DNA of 64,000 nucleotides from Arabidopsis thaliana. Its lineage: Eukaryota > Streptophyta > Magnoliopsida > Brassicales > Brassicaceae. Within the stretch, counting starts at the first letter, position 1; the number at the start of each line of letters is the position of its first letter. This document shows, one piece after another, positions 12,603 through 25,500 of this stretch. The notes beneath the pieces were generated by a model. That model was not told the DNA's origin. It ran no database searches and was given only the letters and a program-made list of their open reading frames with translations. The stretch lies in contig NC_003075.7 in the NCBI RefSeq assembly GCF_000001735.4, positions 15,625,001 to 15,689,000 of the forward strand. The letters run 5' to 3'. The position numbers and the translations under genes were made by a program.

Positions 12603-13685
12603 TTGAGTTGATGATCATAAGGAAAGGTTTGTGAATTTGATGAATGTGTGGAATTCAGAGGAATAAGAGTTGAAGTGTTAGGATGATTTTGGTAGCTTTG
12701 GAGGAAAATTTTCAACAGGATTTTGCGCATCATCTTTGGTTCACTTCTTTGCTTAGGTATGATCGTCTTTCTTATTGTCAATCTCTCTGGTTTTGAGTTT
12801 TAGTTGCTATGTTACTTTTAAGTTATGGCTGATTATATTTACATAGTGGATTTGATGGTACAAGGATTTTAGAAGTTTTAATGTCTTTGTGATGATTTAC
12901 AATGTACCACTCGGATCTTGTGTTCTATGGAGTTTTCTTTGTTTCTTATGAATCTATTTTGGTTTACTTTTATAATGCCATTGAGATCCTGTTTGGTTCT
13001 AAGTTATTATCAAGATTCAAGATAAAGATGTTAAAAGCATGAAACTGAACCTTTGTGTCGGAAAGCAAACATGTTTAAACTTACAAACATATCATAGAGC
13101 TCATACTTGACATCGACAAACTCAATACTATATAGGTTGTTCAGTTTTCACTATATGAGCTTGTGTCAACAACTATTTGAGCTTGCCTCCGACATAATTC
13201 GAACAACAACAATCGTTTTGAGTTTTGTGATGAACCAGATCTGAAGTGGGCTTGAGCCCAACCCCATTGAAAGAATGTTTGTCCAGTCCATGAACGCGAG
13301 AAAAAAAAAAACTTAAAAGCTCCCATGTGGCTTACTTCTTTTTGAAATTCAGCTGGATTGAGTTTCGGTTAAAGGTTTGGTCACACGTGAAAACTACAAA
13401 AACCGAGACTTCTTATACGGCTCTACTACATTTGCTTGTCGGCAATTATTTCGTGGATTTGCATTTCCCAATTCTAGAAAATAATTGAATATCTTAACAA
13501 TAAAATATAAAACTCTTTTTAATTTTAGTTTCAAAGAAAATAAAAAAAAATCAAAGCGCCGCAGTCGACGTCCCACTGACCTACCTACCAACCCACCCAA
13601 AAAGGGCAAGAAAACTAGCAGACTGGTTAAAAGTAAAACCCTAAAATCTCAACGAAAGGGACGACCAATTGTTCGACGATTGGTC
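12603..13685. other. Intergenic gap before SHS1, with promoter
   Basis: This holds the 3' UTR of the transporter gene and the promoter and leader of SHS1. At 13247-13260 there is a near-palindrome made of TGGGCT and AGCCCA, two opposed site II-like elements. An in-frame stretch without stop runs from about 13485 into the SHS1 ATG (see findings). Confidence 0.45.
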
Positions 13686-15238
13686 ATGGGGAAAACCGGA
13701 ATCCAATTGTTCGACGATTCGAGGAATGGGTTTTTCTCCGTTTCCGATTTAGGATTCGATTCGAGCCTAAACAGCTCTAATTACCACCCAATTGGTGGGT
13801 TATTCGCCAGCGTTAATCAGACTAATCCATTCGCATCCCTCTCGTCCTCGGATCTTTCCAACAGAGGCAACAACAGCTTCTCTACCCAGCTCAATGATCT
13901 CTACACCAAGTATATGCCGGGAAAAGAGGAGGAGGAAGAAGTAGTTAATGGCGAGAAGAGGAAGAGGAAGAAGAAAGGTGGGCTCACACTGAAGATTAAG
14001 ATCGCTAATCCTTCGTTGCGGCGGCTATTAAGCGGAGCAGTAGCTGGAGCGGTGTCGAGAACGGTGGTTGCGCCGTTGGAGACAATCAGGACGCATCTAA
14101 TGGTGGGAAGTGGAGGAAACTCCAGCACTGAAGTGTTCAGTGATATCATGAAGCATGAAGGTTGGACTGGTCTCTTCAGGGGCAATTTGGTCAATGTCAT
14201 TCGTGTTGCACCTGCTCGAGCCGTCGAGGTACCACTATGATAATCCTAACCAAACATGTATCATTGTTTATAATTGAAATGCAGATTGAGCAAGTTTCTG
14301 ACTTTTATACTAATATATCTCGTTGACTCTTTACCTGTGAAAAGTCTTGTGTCTTATGCTGAATTGATGAGACTTTGGTACTCAACTTTCTTTGTTTTCC
14401 AATTCTTGTATGTGTAGCTTTTTGTATTCGAGACCGTAAACAAGAAATTGTCGCCGCCACATGGACAAGAATCGAAAATCCCAATTCCAGCTTCTTTACT
14501 GGCTGGTGCCTGTGCTGGAGTTAGCCAGACACTCTTGACATACCCTCTTGAACTAGTCAAGACTCGCCTTACAATTCAGGTTTGATCCATTTAGATTGTA
14601 TTTTGTTAGAAATAATTAGGTGATCTCACTCCCTTGTAGCTGAAGGATTTGTGGCCTTAGTACATGTCACGTTGTTTTTGACAAGAATTCAGTTAGATAG
14701 TTCATTGTAATATCGGATCTATATAGTTCTTTGCTCAGTAATGGGTCTTCCAAACTTATTGCAGAGAGGTGTTTACAAAGGGATTTTTGATGCGTTTCTC
14801 AAAATCATACGCGAGGAAGGACCCACAGAACTCTACAGGGGTCTTGCTCCTAGCCTTATTGGAGTTGTTCCATACGCAGCTACAAATTACTTTGCATATG
14901 ATTCTTTGAGAAAAGCATACCGGAGTTTTTCAAAGCAGGAGAAGATTGGAAACATTGAGACTCTTTTGATAGGTTCTTTAGCAGGTGCACTATCGAGCAC
15001 TGCAACTTTCCCTCTTGAAGTGGCCCGGAAGCATATGCAGGTGGGAGCTGTTAGCGGGAGGGTTGTGTACAAGAACATGTTGCACGCTCTGGTGACCATA
15101 CTTGAGCATGAAGGTATTCTCGGTTGGTACAAAGGGCTTGGACCGAGTTGCTTGAAGTTGGTTCCTGCTGCTGGAATCTCCTTCATGTGTTATGAAGCTT
15201 GCAAGAAGATACTCATCGAGAACAACCAAGAAGCTTGA
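13686..15238 (+). CDS. SHS1: Plastid/mitochondrial adenine nucleotide carrier, BRITTLE1 type
   Basis: Mitochondrial-carrier-family protein of 392 aa, the Arabidopsis BT1/SODIUM HYPERSENSITIVE 1 adenylate uniporter. The family moves AMP, ADP and ATP across the plastid inner envelope; the Arabidopsis protein is reported in both plastids and mitochondria. Exons: 13686-14228, 14418-14579, 14765-15238, all in frame. After a 110-residue N-terminal region with an acidic run and then a basic run (KRKRKKKGG), three carrier repeats follow. Each has a PX[D/E]XX[K/R] signature: PLETIR, PLELVK, PLEVAR. The start MGKTGIQLF is the only AUG in the open frame. A 17-bp direct repeat flanks the start codon (13665-13681, 13703-13719). 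By recall At4g32400. Confidence 0.95.
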
Positions 15239-16008
15239 TTTTGGAATTGTATGGATTCGTGGCAAATTTTAAGGATTGATCAGAGAAACACATTGTGGAT
15301 ACTAATTGGGTTCATTTTACACCACTTGAGATTTCACAAATTAGTATTGAGGGGGGATTAAAAGATTCACTCTACCTTTTTGTTTGAACTTTACGTTTTC
15401 AATTTTTGATTGATCTGATTCTGATTCAAATAAGAGTTTACACAATATCTCTTCAAATATGTAACTTTACTGATCAAGTCCCATAATGACAAAGATTTCG
15501 TTAAAAGTTCAAAAAAATAAATGTCATTCTATTTGTACTGATGGGTGAGACAAAACAAGAGGGCGAGTTCACCCGAAGACATCAACACTTGCACCAACAA
15601 TTGACGTACACCATCATATCCATAAACTTTTTGTAGTAAAGTGAAAAGCTTAGCATATAAACTTCAGATTCTTAGATAAAAAGAAAACTCCAATCCCTTT
15701 TTAGGACAACAAGTTCCAACATTACATAAGTGTGAGTCTAACAAGCTTTAAATAAAATAAATATAAGAAAGAATAACAAATTCTTTTTGTAGACTATGTA
15801 TCATTTGGGTCCACATCTTCTTCCCCACTGGAAAATCATTACAATAGTGTTACGAACAATTTCACCTTCTCTGGCTACTCGGAGAAAGCTAATCTTGGAC
15901 ATGGAATCACCTTAACTGCCCGGTTCACTGGGGTTTGATGGGTTTAGATGATTTGGAATTCCCATTGCGCGTTTTTGATATATGCACACACAAGTATATA
16001 AATAGGGT
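15239..16008. other. Convergent gap between SHS1 and CESA1
   Basis: About 770 bp holding the 3' UTRs of two convergent genes. It is AT-rich and I see no gene or structured element. Confidence 0.4.
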
Positions 16009-19000
16009 CTAAAAGACACCTCCTTTGCCATTGAAGTTGTTGGCATTGGGATTGGCGTCCACAAAGGGATTGATCCTGACCCAAAGCAACGAGAAGATGG
16101 AGGCGAGAAGAACAGACCAGACAATGACGATGGTTGGTGTTCGGTTTTGTCTTCCCAACAGACCTTTCAAGAAAGGGTAGAGATGGGCAATAACCCATAA
16201 GGCGAAGAAGAGCTTCCCGAAAAGCGGACCCCACGACTGGTAGCCACTGTTTACAGCATAAGAGACACCAGCCACAATGCCTATGAGGTTCACAAGTAGG
16301 ACGGTGGTTGGTGGAATGAGAAGAGCTGTCCATTTGAAGATGTAGAGTTCTGCAAAATCCCCATCTTCGTCTGTGGCTTTAGATGTAACGGTGAAGTTGG
16401 TGTCGATACCAGCAAGAACCTTAAGTAGACCTTGGAAGACAGCAAAAAGATGGGCGGATGTGCCACCAATGACCCAGAACTGCTCGTTCCTCCACCAATC
16501 CTCAATGCTCACACCGCTCCATCTCAGCTCCAGGATTCCAGTCACAGCAATTGAGATGAAGAGTAGAATGAACCAAATACTCGCGTAGTTGCTTATCTGC
16601 AACAATGATGATGACAAAAAAATGCATTCACAAAATGGGATTCAAATAGTAAATAGCAGTGTGGTCAGTTTTACAAACCTCGGGTATGATGAATCTGTCG
16701 GTGATGAGACAAAAAGCGGGAAGAATACAATACGCAATAAGAGGGATGGATGTAATAGGATAGACGATGGTGTTGATATAAGCGATCCTCTCCAAAAGTC
16801 TCAACCTTCCATGGTAACCATACCAGATAGGACAATGTCTGCTAAGAAGAATCTCGATAGATCCCAAAGCCCATCGAAGAACTTGGTTCAAACGATCAGA
16901 AAGATTGATTGGTGCAGATCCCTTGAACGCAGGGCGTGGAGGATTGCAGTAGATCGATATCCAACCCCGGGCATGCATCTTGAACCCAGTAAGAATATCT
17001 TCCGTCACGGAACCATAGATCCAACCAATCTAACAAAAGTGCCAAATAAGATGTCATCAAACAGGTAAGAAAGAGAACATAAGAAGATTCTGTAGCTGCA
17101 TTTGAAAACTGACCTCTTTGCCCCATTCAGTCTTGTCTTCGTAACCACAGCTTATAACATGAATAGCCTCCTTCAGAAGAGTAGCGGGATTGGTTGTTGG
17201 TGGAATGCCGCCTTGTTCCATGAAGGTTGCCGCAATAAATACCGGCGACTGACCAAAACGCTTCTCTACACTCCTCTGGGACATTAGAATAGACCTCTCA
17301 TCATCATAACCTGCATAAACAAGGATTGTAAGATTTCACCATCACATAAATCATTACATAAAGAAGTGATGTTATTACACAATCAGCTCAATCAAACCTT
17401 CAAAACCCTCATCGATGTCCTCCATATTGAAAAGTGGAGCATTGGAGTCACTTCTGTTGATGCCTCTCCTCTTTTCGTAGTTATACTTCTTGCTACTTTT
17501 ACCTTTCTTCCTTGACCCGCAACAGCTCTTGACAATAATATTTGGTTCTAAATCTTCTTCCGTCAAAACAGGATCATACCCATATAGAGCCTGCCTATTA
17601 AAACAACAACCAGTACCCACATATACTGGACCCTGGATACCATCCAACCCCTTCATGTTAATCTGCCCAAGAGAACAAATATCCAAGTCAGGCCATAGCA
17701 GAAACGAGTAAATCCAACCAAAATATGAACAAAAGAGAAACAAAAGACAATGGGGAAGTGATACTCACATCGAAAAAGACTATATTCCTGTTGGCATATC
17801 GATCGTGCAAATCAATACCGTCAAAACGTTGAGGGAACTGGACATAGCAGCACTTCTTTCCAATAGCCGGGTCCATCATGAAACACATAGCTTCTTTAAT
17901 AGCCTTACTGTTATTAAAGTAATGATCACAATCCACGTTCAAAAGATATGCTCCATTGGTAAGAACAGCAGATACACGGATCTGTCAAAGTAAAGAGATA
18001 CTAAATTAGGAGAGAACACATAGCCTAGAAAAAAAAGAATGTGAAGCAACGGCTACACAAGAAGAACGTTTCTTAGGCAGTGAACAAGAGAATAAAATAG
18101 AGGACACAATAGGATTCTGAAAGTTAACAAACCAATGCATTCATAGCTCCAGCCTTTTTGTGGTGTTGAAATCCAGGCCGCTTTTCACGAGAAACATAGA
18201 TGAGTCTAGGCAGCTCATTTCCATCGGTATCCAGACCCCCACTATGGCCTAAGAACACCTGAAATTGAAACAAAACGATGTAAACATGTTTCCTTTACGT
18301 TATCCTCTCTGTCACAATCAAGGGATTGCCACACTGTACCTGTATCATTCCAGGATGATCTCTAGTGTTGTTACCAGGCCAGGGAGTACCATCCTGCATT
18401 GTCCAGCCTTCTTCAGGGATTTTCTGTGCTTTGGCAACAAGAGCATTTATCCTCACTTTAAACTCTTCATACTCTCTCTGTCAATACAAACCAAAGAAAA
18501 AGTCAGTCAATCTCTTTGCCGTATGGATGAGAAGCAGGTGGACTTTTCAAATGACCTTCATAGCTCGTCGCTCTTTAACAAAAGACGGTTGGATCTTGTC
18601 CTTCAAGTAATCTATCTTCTGGGCAAAATAGAATTCAGGGGCCCTAGGTTCAATGTTGAATTTCTTGCAAAATGGTACCCATTTCTTTGCAAACTCAGCG
18701 GTTTCAGAAAGGGATTCAAAGGTAAGCATAGCTGAACCATCATCTGAAACATAACAGGCTACTTTATCTACCGGGTAGTCCACAGAAAGAATCGAGAGAA
18801 CTGTGTTTGCTGTAACAAGGGGAGGCTCTTTCAATGGGTCCACTGTACTAACAAACACATCAACAGGAACGAGCTGTGATGGTTCACCGTCTCGATCATA
18901 TCTACAATAAGAAACCAAAAAATCAAAACACATATAAAATCAGTATAATAGCTAAGCTCTATCTTAATAAACACTCCACTTGGCATGCTTCTATCATAGT

Positions 19001-21388
19001 CTAGTCGGAAACTTCACATGGTCAGTAGATTGCAGATGGTTTTCTACTAAATTTCAAGATTTACAATCATAATCTTCTTAAGATATATCATAATCAAAAT
19101 TCAGATGCACCATTGTCTAAATTTAAATTAAATTTACAGGGGGAAAAAGTCAACTATCGAAAACTGTGATAGAAGATATCAAGTTAATACATAAAAGAGA
19201 GATGAGAGTAGGGGATGTATAAACTTAAAGACCAACCTTATAGCGAGACGGTCAAGATAAGTCTCCCTGTTAATGGGGTACCATTTGGGAAACTGATCAA
19301 GAAGCCAAGAAAATGCAAACCAGATCTCACAGATAACCGAGGTCAACCACAAAGGATATGCATTTTTCACAGGGTGAGTTGTACGATATTGCAAGAAGAA
19401 ACACAAGATGATAAGCCGGAGAATAATCACAACCCGATAAGGGGTTAGGCGAGAAGATGGGATAGGCACCACACGACTCATAGGAAGACGTGTATCATCA
19501 GCCCTGTAAGTACGAGAACCATAATTGAGTGGAAGGAAACAAATGTAACAAAGCAGATACTTAATTATGTCTATCAATACATAATAAGAAACCAAGAGTG
19601 GTTATTAGCATCACGGCCAAGAGCTGTTTGAGTTGGACAATAAAGATATTGGTCTAGTATTTCCACTTACATTTGGAGTTCTTCGCCATTGGAACCAGTC
19701 CCTTCAATTTCTCCTCCTTTCCCTTCATGGTATTTACCAGTCATCTGTAACATATTTTTCTCCTGCTTCAGCTTCCAGCCTTCAACTCTTTCTTTCCAGT
19801 CAACATTACCAAGCCCATAAGAGTTCAAGTCTTTTGACGGGTCCACGATTCTTACAGGGACTGCAATTTTTAGCGGGAGCTATCAGTTACGGTACACAAA
19901 ATATATATGTTGTAAAAATGAATAGGAATCACATTTAACAAAGACCACGTGCACAAGGGAAAAACATATGAATACCAGGTTGCCGTGGATCAATATATGG
20001 AGATGAAATAGCATTCCTGTCAGAAGGACCCAAAGGACCTGATGTAGTTCGCACAGATTGTGTATCAGGCGTGCGAATCTCTCCAGAAACCTGTGTATAG
20101 AAAAAGGTCATGAATCTATTGAAAACAGACACAACTAACAACATCTATTATTATTTCTTAATTTGGATGACCATGTACTATCAGAAAAAAATTCTGTTAA
20201 GATTTGTTCACATATAACATTAACGTGAATAGTAAGTAATAAATGACCACTCTAGGGATTTATTGAGTAATACAAATCACTCTAGAGTCTAAAGGGAAAA
20301 TGTAGGTCCCTACCGTATGGCCATGGGTGAGAAGAGGAATTGGTTGAGATTCATGTCTAGAGGAAGAAGAAAACTCTTCGCCATGGCGTTGGTGTCTCGC
20401 CTTGTTAGCTCCCTGGGCGTAATTGAACTCATTCTCGATATCATCAACATCATCCTCATCTTCATCTCCTTCAACACGAGGACTCCCTGGAAAATTCCAA
20501 AAAATTGTTCAACACAACAGCAAAGAAACAAAAAGAGAAAATCCATATATAGCAATTGCCAACAAAAAGAAAAAGACAACTGACCCCTGTGTCGTCTGAA
20601 TCTAGTCTTGCATTGAGGGCAACACTGAGTTCCATCTTTCCTCTCGTACTCATAGCAAGGCCGACACACAGGGAAGGCACATTCATTACACGCGACAAAG
20701 ACATCTCCAGTTTCAGCGAGTCCAACATCATCACCACAGATCTGACATATCTGGCCATTCATATTCTTCAAAGGTTTGGTCTGCACTTTGACCAACATTG
20801 CATCATTGTTAGTCATTGAGTATTAGAAACTACAGAAAGAGATGAGCAAGGATCTAAATCAAAACAATCAATGCAGATCTGAATTAAGGCGAGTCACAGT
20901 CTGTATCCCATGGCGGGAACTAACGAGATCTAGTTGAGCTAAATCTCAATAAGTAAAGCTAAACTTTAAGAGTCAAAGATTTTAGCTTAAAAAAGTTAAC
21001 GAACTGAAATCCACCGACACTTTCCATAAGAGATTTTAAGAAAACAGATGCGGCATTAATTGATATAGATCACAACAATTTGAAGAATTGGAGCAGAAAA
21101 GTTTCCATTTTCAGACACTTACTTGATCAACTGACACTAACTAACTACACAGTCAAAGGAAGCGAAATCTGAGTTTCAATGATCCAATTATGGATCCAAA
21201 AGAGACGAGATTTAGAAACAGAGAAATCTAGATGAGATCTACACATCAAAAATTGTAAGAACGAAAAACAATAACAAAAAAATGGGAAAAAGGGAAGATG
21301 AACAGACCCCGCCATCAGATTCATGTCGGATCCGAACGAGCTCGTTTCTCCGGTAGGATCCAGCAACCAAGCCGGCACTGGCCTCCAT
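16009..21388 (-). CDS. CESA1: Cellulose synthase catalytic subunit 1 (primary wall)
   Basis: Processive GT2 enzyme that polymerises UDP-glucose into beta-1,4-glucan. It is a core subunit, with CESA3 and CESA6-type proteins, of the plasma-membrane rosette making primary walls. Exons 5' to 3': 21388-21308, 20780-20585, 20486-20314, 20090-19976, 19860-19671, 19503-19237, 18901-18556, 18477-18340, 18258-18133, 17981-17769, 17662-17398, 17310-17114, 17029-16679, 16596-16009, giving 1081 aa. The N-terminal RING-type zinc finger has Cys 39, 42, 58, 61, 66, 69, 81 and 84. Catalytic residues are D395, the DCD at 561-563, TED with D780, and QVLRW at 818-822. Two membrane spans precede the catalytic loop and six follow it. 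Residue 549, altered in the rsw1 mutant, is the normal Ala. Ends in GKGGVF. By recall At4g32410. Confidence 0.98.
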
Positions 21389-22549
21389 CGCAGCCACCGA
21401 CACACAGAGAAAGAGAGAGATTCACAAAATTCAAAATTGGGAAATTCGTAGCCGATTCAATACGGCATCTCGAAAACCCAAATCTACTAAAAAAGGATGT
21501 TCACACACTCCTCTGTCACTCTCTCTCTCTATTTGATATCTCAAGCTGCTTCTTCTTCAAATCTGCTTTTGCCTATTTTATCGCAGAGTGATGTGTTTTT
21601 TCTTAATTTTTAAATGACAAGTACATTATTTTACCGGAGATGGTGACGGTAGTAGTAGCCTCTTCCTCTCCCACCGTTTTAGCTCAGCTCGGCTCTATTC
21701 GGCTCAAGTTATCATCTCTCTACTTTTTAAAGTGAGCCGTTCTGGCTTCCCCACTAGACGCGCCAGCTTCTTAGTATGTGACGTGGCAAAATCTTATTGC
21801 AAGAAAGAGATAGGACAAAGTATGATTGTTTGATTATATTAAAAAAAAAAAAGAAGAAGCCACGTTGTTGTTGGCTCTGGTACCAGCCTGTTCTTTTTTA
21901 TTTGCTATCACCTGTCGGTGGACTCAAAATAACTAGTGTTGATTAGGTTCTAATTGTTAGCTTAAGAAGTTACGGGCGAATTCGCAAATAATTTTTAAAT
22001 GGATGCCACTTCTTTTTTTAATCCCATTTTGTTGTTATATTTACAAGTTTTAATTCAGTATACAGATTTCTGAGTTTTAATTCATTTTTTGTGTCAATAA
22101 ACTTTTAACAAAAAAAATTCCATTAAGAAATCATTTTAACATTTTTATATTTAGTGATAGTGATAATGACGGTGGTATAGTGATATGATATATATGTAGG
22201 AAGAAATCGTAAATTATATTGATTATCCAAATAAATAAATTACGATGTCGTTGTTCTAAAGTTTGGTGACAAACGTCACATTTAGTTATGCTTAATTTTA
22301 TGAAAGTTTAATTATTGGACCAAAACCAACTCCGCAACGAATAATGGAAGTTAACATTTGTCGGCAAATGGCAACAAAGAAAAAATGTCGGCAAACATCA
22401 ACAGAAATTTTTAACAATCTTGGAGCATAATCAAACAAACATACGCAAAAGACAATGCTTATGTTTTACAGAAGTAAACTACTTACTCTCTTTACCATCT
22501 CTTCTCAGTAAAAAGAACAAACACTTAACTTAAGGGTAATCATTATTCA
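21389..22549 (-). promoter_or_regulatory. CESA1 leader and promoter; CYP95 3' flank
   Basis: CT/GA-rich tracts lie just upstream of the CESA1 ATG (about 21409-21422 and 21513-21533), probably leader sequence. Farther out the region is AT-rich and abuts the CYP95 stop at 22550. No other gene seen. Confidence 0.45.
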
Positions 22550-25500
22550 TTAATCATAGGCTACTAATCCCTTTTTCCCACCTGGGCTATTATCCGAGGA
22601 TGTCGAATCCGACTTCGATGGAGACCTTGCCTTGGATGGTGATCTTGACACTGATCTTGCTTTCCCCGTCCCAATGGGAGATTTTGAATATGACTTTGAT
22701 CTTGATCTTGACCTCGATGGACTCAGGCTGTGGCTAGCGGATGGTGACCTTCTCTTTCTGTAAGGTGGAGATCGGCTACGGATAGGGCTGCGGCTGTACC
22801 GCCGGTTGCGATAACAGAGACCAGGCGATACTGAGCGGCTTCTTCTTCTATACCTGAGCATACTTTCGAGTTGTGAAATCAAGAATAATTCTTTTGGATC
22901 ACCAATTTTAGTTCCATATTCATGAAACTTTTAGATGTAAAGAATCAGCTGAAACAATGTACTAAAGAGGATAAGTACCTTGGAGGTGTTCTTCCTCTTA
23001 GTGGGCTTCTGAACCGACTTGGCGAGAACCTTCTGCGACTTCTAAATCTACAGAGAAGACGTTATAAAAAAGACGGTTCAGTACGAGAGTGTGTAACAGA
23101 AAGGGGGAGTTATATTATGTGTGGGCTATTCACCTGTCACGGTCACTCCTATCACTAAAGCGATAAGGAGATCGATCAGGAGATGGACTAGTTCTGTATC
23201 GACGGGCGTATGAGAATCTTTGGCTAAATCCTCTCCCTCTCCTTATGCGCCCATTAGGAGAAGCACTTCTTGACAAACTTCTTCTGCGGTCAGGAGGAGG
23301 AGATCTAGGCCGCACACTCCTTCTCCTTGCCGGAACTGGACTTCTGCTAATTCTTCTTCTTCCTCTAACAGGACTCCTGCTGATACTTCTCCTGGACAAT
23401 CGAATAGGACTCCTGCTGATACTTCTTCTGGACAATCGAATAGGACTCCTGCTCACACTCTTCCTAGATGATCGGACTGGACTCCTGCTGATACGTCTCC
23501 TGGATGAACGAACCGGACTTCTGCTCACACTCTTCCTAGATGATCGGACTGGACTCCTGCTCACACTCTTCCTAGGTGATCGAATGGGACTCCGGCTTAG
23601 GCTTCTCCTAGACAATCGAGTGGGACTCCGGCTCAGACTTCTTCTAGATAATTGAATAGGACTCCGGCTCAGGCTTCTTCTAGAAGATCGAACTGGACTT
23701 CTGCTAGGTGATCTTCTTGACGATCTTCTTAGTGGGCCCCTCCCAAGGCTTCCACGAGATGCAGATCTTACAGGACTCCGGCTAGGGCTTCTGGCAATCC
23801 TACCTCTCACTGGACTTCTGCTGATGACCCTTTTGGGGCTCCTCAGTGGACTTCTGCTTAAACTCTTTGAAGGACTTCTACTAATATCTCTTTCCTTTTT
23901 CACCCGCACCGGACTTCTACTAACACTTTTGGTAGGGCTCCTTCTGACATGCCTGCCCTTTTCCTCACTCCCTGGGCTTTCTCTTCTACTGTTTGTCAAG
24001 TTCTTCACTTGGCGGCTACCTTTAGCAGGACTTCTGCCCCCATTCCATCTAGGACTTGAACTCGGGCTCTTACTCTGACTCCTCCGAGGACTAACACTCG
24101 TGCTCTTACTCACTGTCCTCTTAGGACTCAAGCTCCGGCTCCTGCACATTAACTTTAAAATAAGACTGACTTCATATTGAATAAGAGAGAAATAACCAAT
24201 AAATGAGGCGTAGAGAGAAAAGAAACTAGACCTAGATTTACTAGGATGATCATCGACAATATCAGGTTGCCTATCAGAAATCTGTTCTGATGCAGCATCT
24301 GAAATTCCATTACTTCTCAGCCCTCTGTTTTCAAGCAAATCTGGTCCTTTCCTTTTGCCCTGGTGAAGTGATTCAGCTTCTTTTTCCACCGCTGGTGCAG
24401 AATTACCTGATTGAATATTGTCAAAAACAGAATGTTAAGAGTGTACAGTCTCATTATTAAACTGCCTACAGAAATTAGCAAAAAAAAAAAACATGTCGGC
24501 AATATGAAGACGCATGATCAACACAATGCTTCAACAAAAGGCAAATTGACACTAAAATATGTTATGATCAAATAGCACGCAAAGTATTTTGTCCCATCCC
24601 AACATCCTTAATTTCGGACAGACCAATAGAAAAAGAACAAAAAAAAATAGCTGAAACAGAAGCCAAAAGTCTTGAGTTTTAGAGACTACCTGTTCTACGA
24701 GAGACTCTGTGTTTCCTCTTTTTTGCTCCAATTTCAACATTGACATCACTAAGACTTGCTTCACTTCCACTATTACTGTCTTCAAGACTGTCAGGGGACC
24801 TGAAAAGTTGCAGAACACAAGTGAATAACTCTGGAGCAGATACAGGTAAGTAAAATTGTTAGGATATCTATCAAATTATTACATCCTAGAGGAACAAAAT
24901 TAATCTAGCTTAGATCCATAGAAAATAATAAATTTCAGAAAGTAACCAGCATTGACACGGAAACTATGGCTATAACAAGTGAAGTGTACAAGACTTGCAA
25001 CCTTCTTGATTTGCGTTTCGGTCTCTTATCACGCATACTCCGCTTTTTCTCATGGCGCTTATCTCTCTGTTTAGACCGCCTGTGCTTGTCTTTCTTTGAA
25101 CTTCTTTTTCTCTTCTTCTGCCTTTCATGGCTCGAGGAACTAAGGAAGGAAGGTGAAGACAAGTCTGAATCTGACTCACTATCAGATTCTGAGGAATCTG
25201 TCTCAGAATCTGAAGAGCTCTCAGACTCAGATGAAGAGTGTCTTCGCCTCTTTTTTCTTCTCACTCTTAAAGACTTCTTGTGCTTTCCATTTTTTTTACC
25301 GTCACTTTTCTTCTTATCTGCATGGATTGGTTATAATTGTGAAATCATGACTTATGTAGTAGAAACCAATAGGAGCAGATTCGTACCTCCAGAATATTCT
25401 CCACAACGGATTATCTTCACGCTGACAGTAGGTTTACCTTCCTCATCACCCACACGTTCAATTTTTTTCAATATCTCTTTCCCTTGAATTAGCTTTCCGA

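Noticed and set aside
13485..13685. Extended SHS1 start with 67 extra codons
   Set aside because: The frame is open but begins with TTG and contains no AUG before 13686. Only the shorter CUG-based extension is kept, as a hypothesis.
23245..23655. Long Leu-rich open frame on the + strand
   Set aside because: It is the antisense shadow of the CYP95 RS repeat; Arg/Ser codons read backwards give Leu-rich sequence. The sense-strand exon has correct splice sites and known protein content.
23372..23695. Regularly spaced repeats resembling a CRISPR array
   Set aside because: The repeats are contiguous 36-bp coding units with no unique spacers, inside a plant exon.
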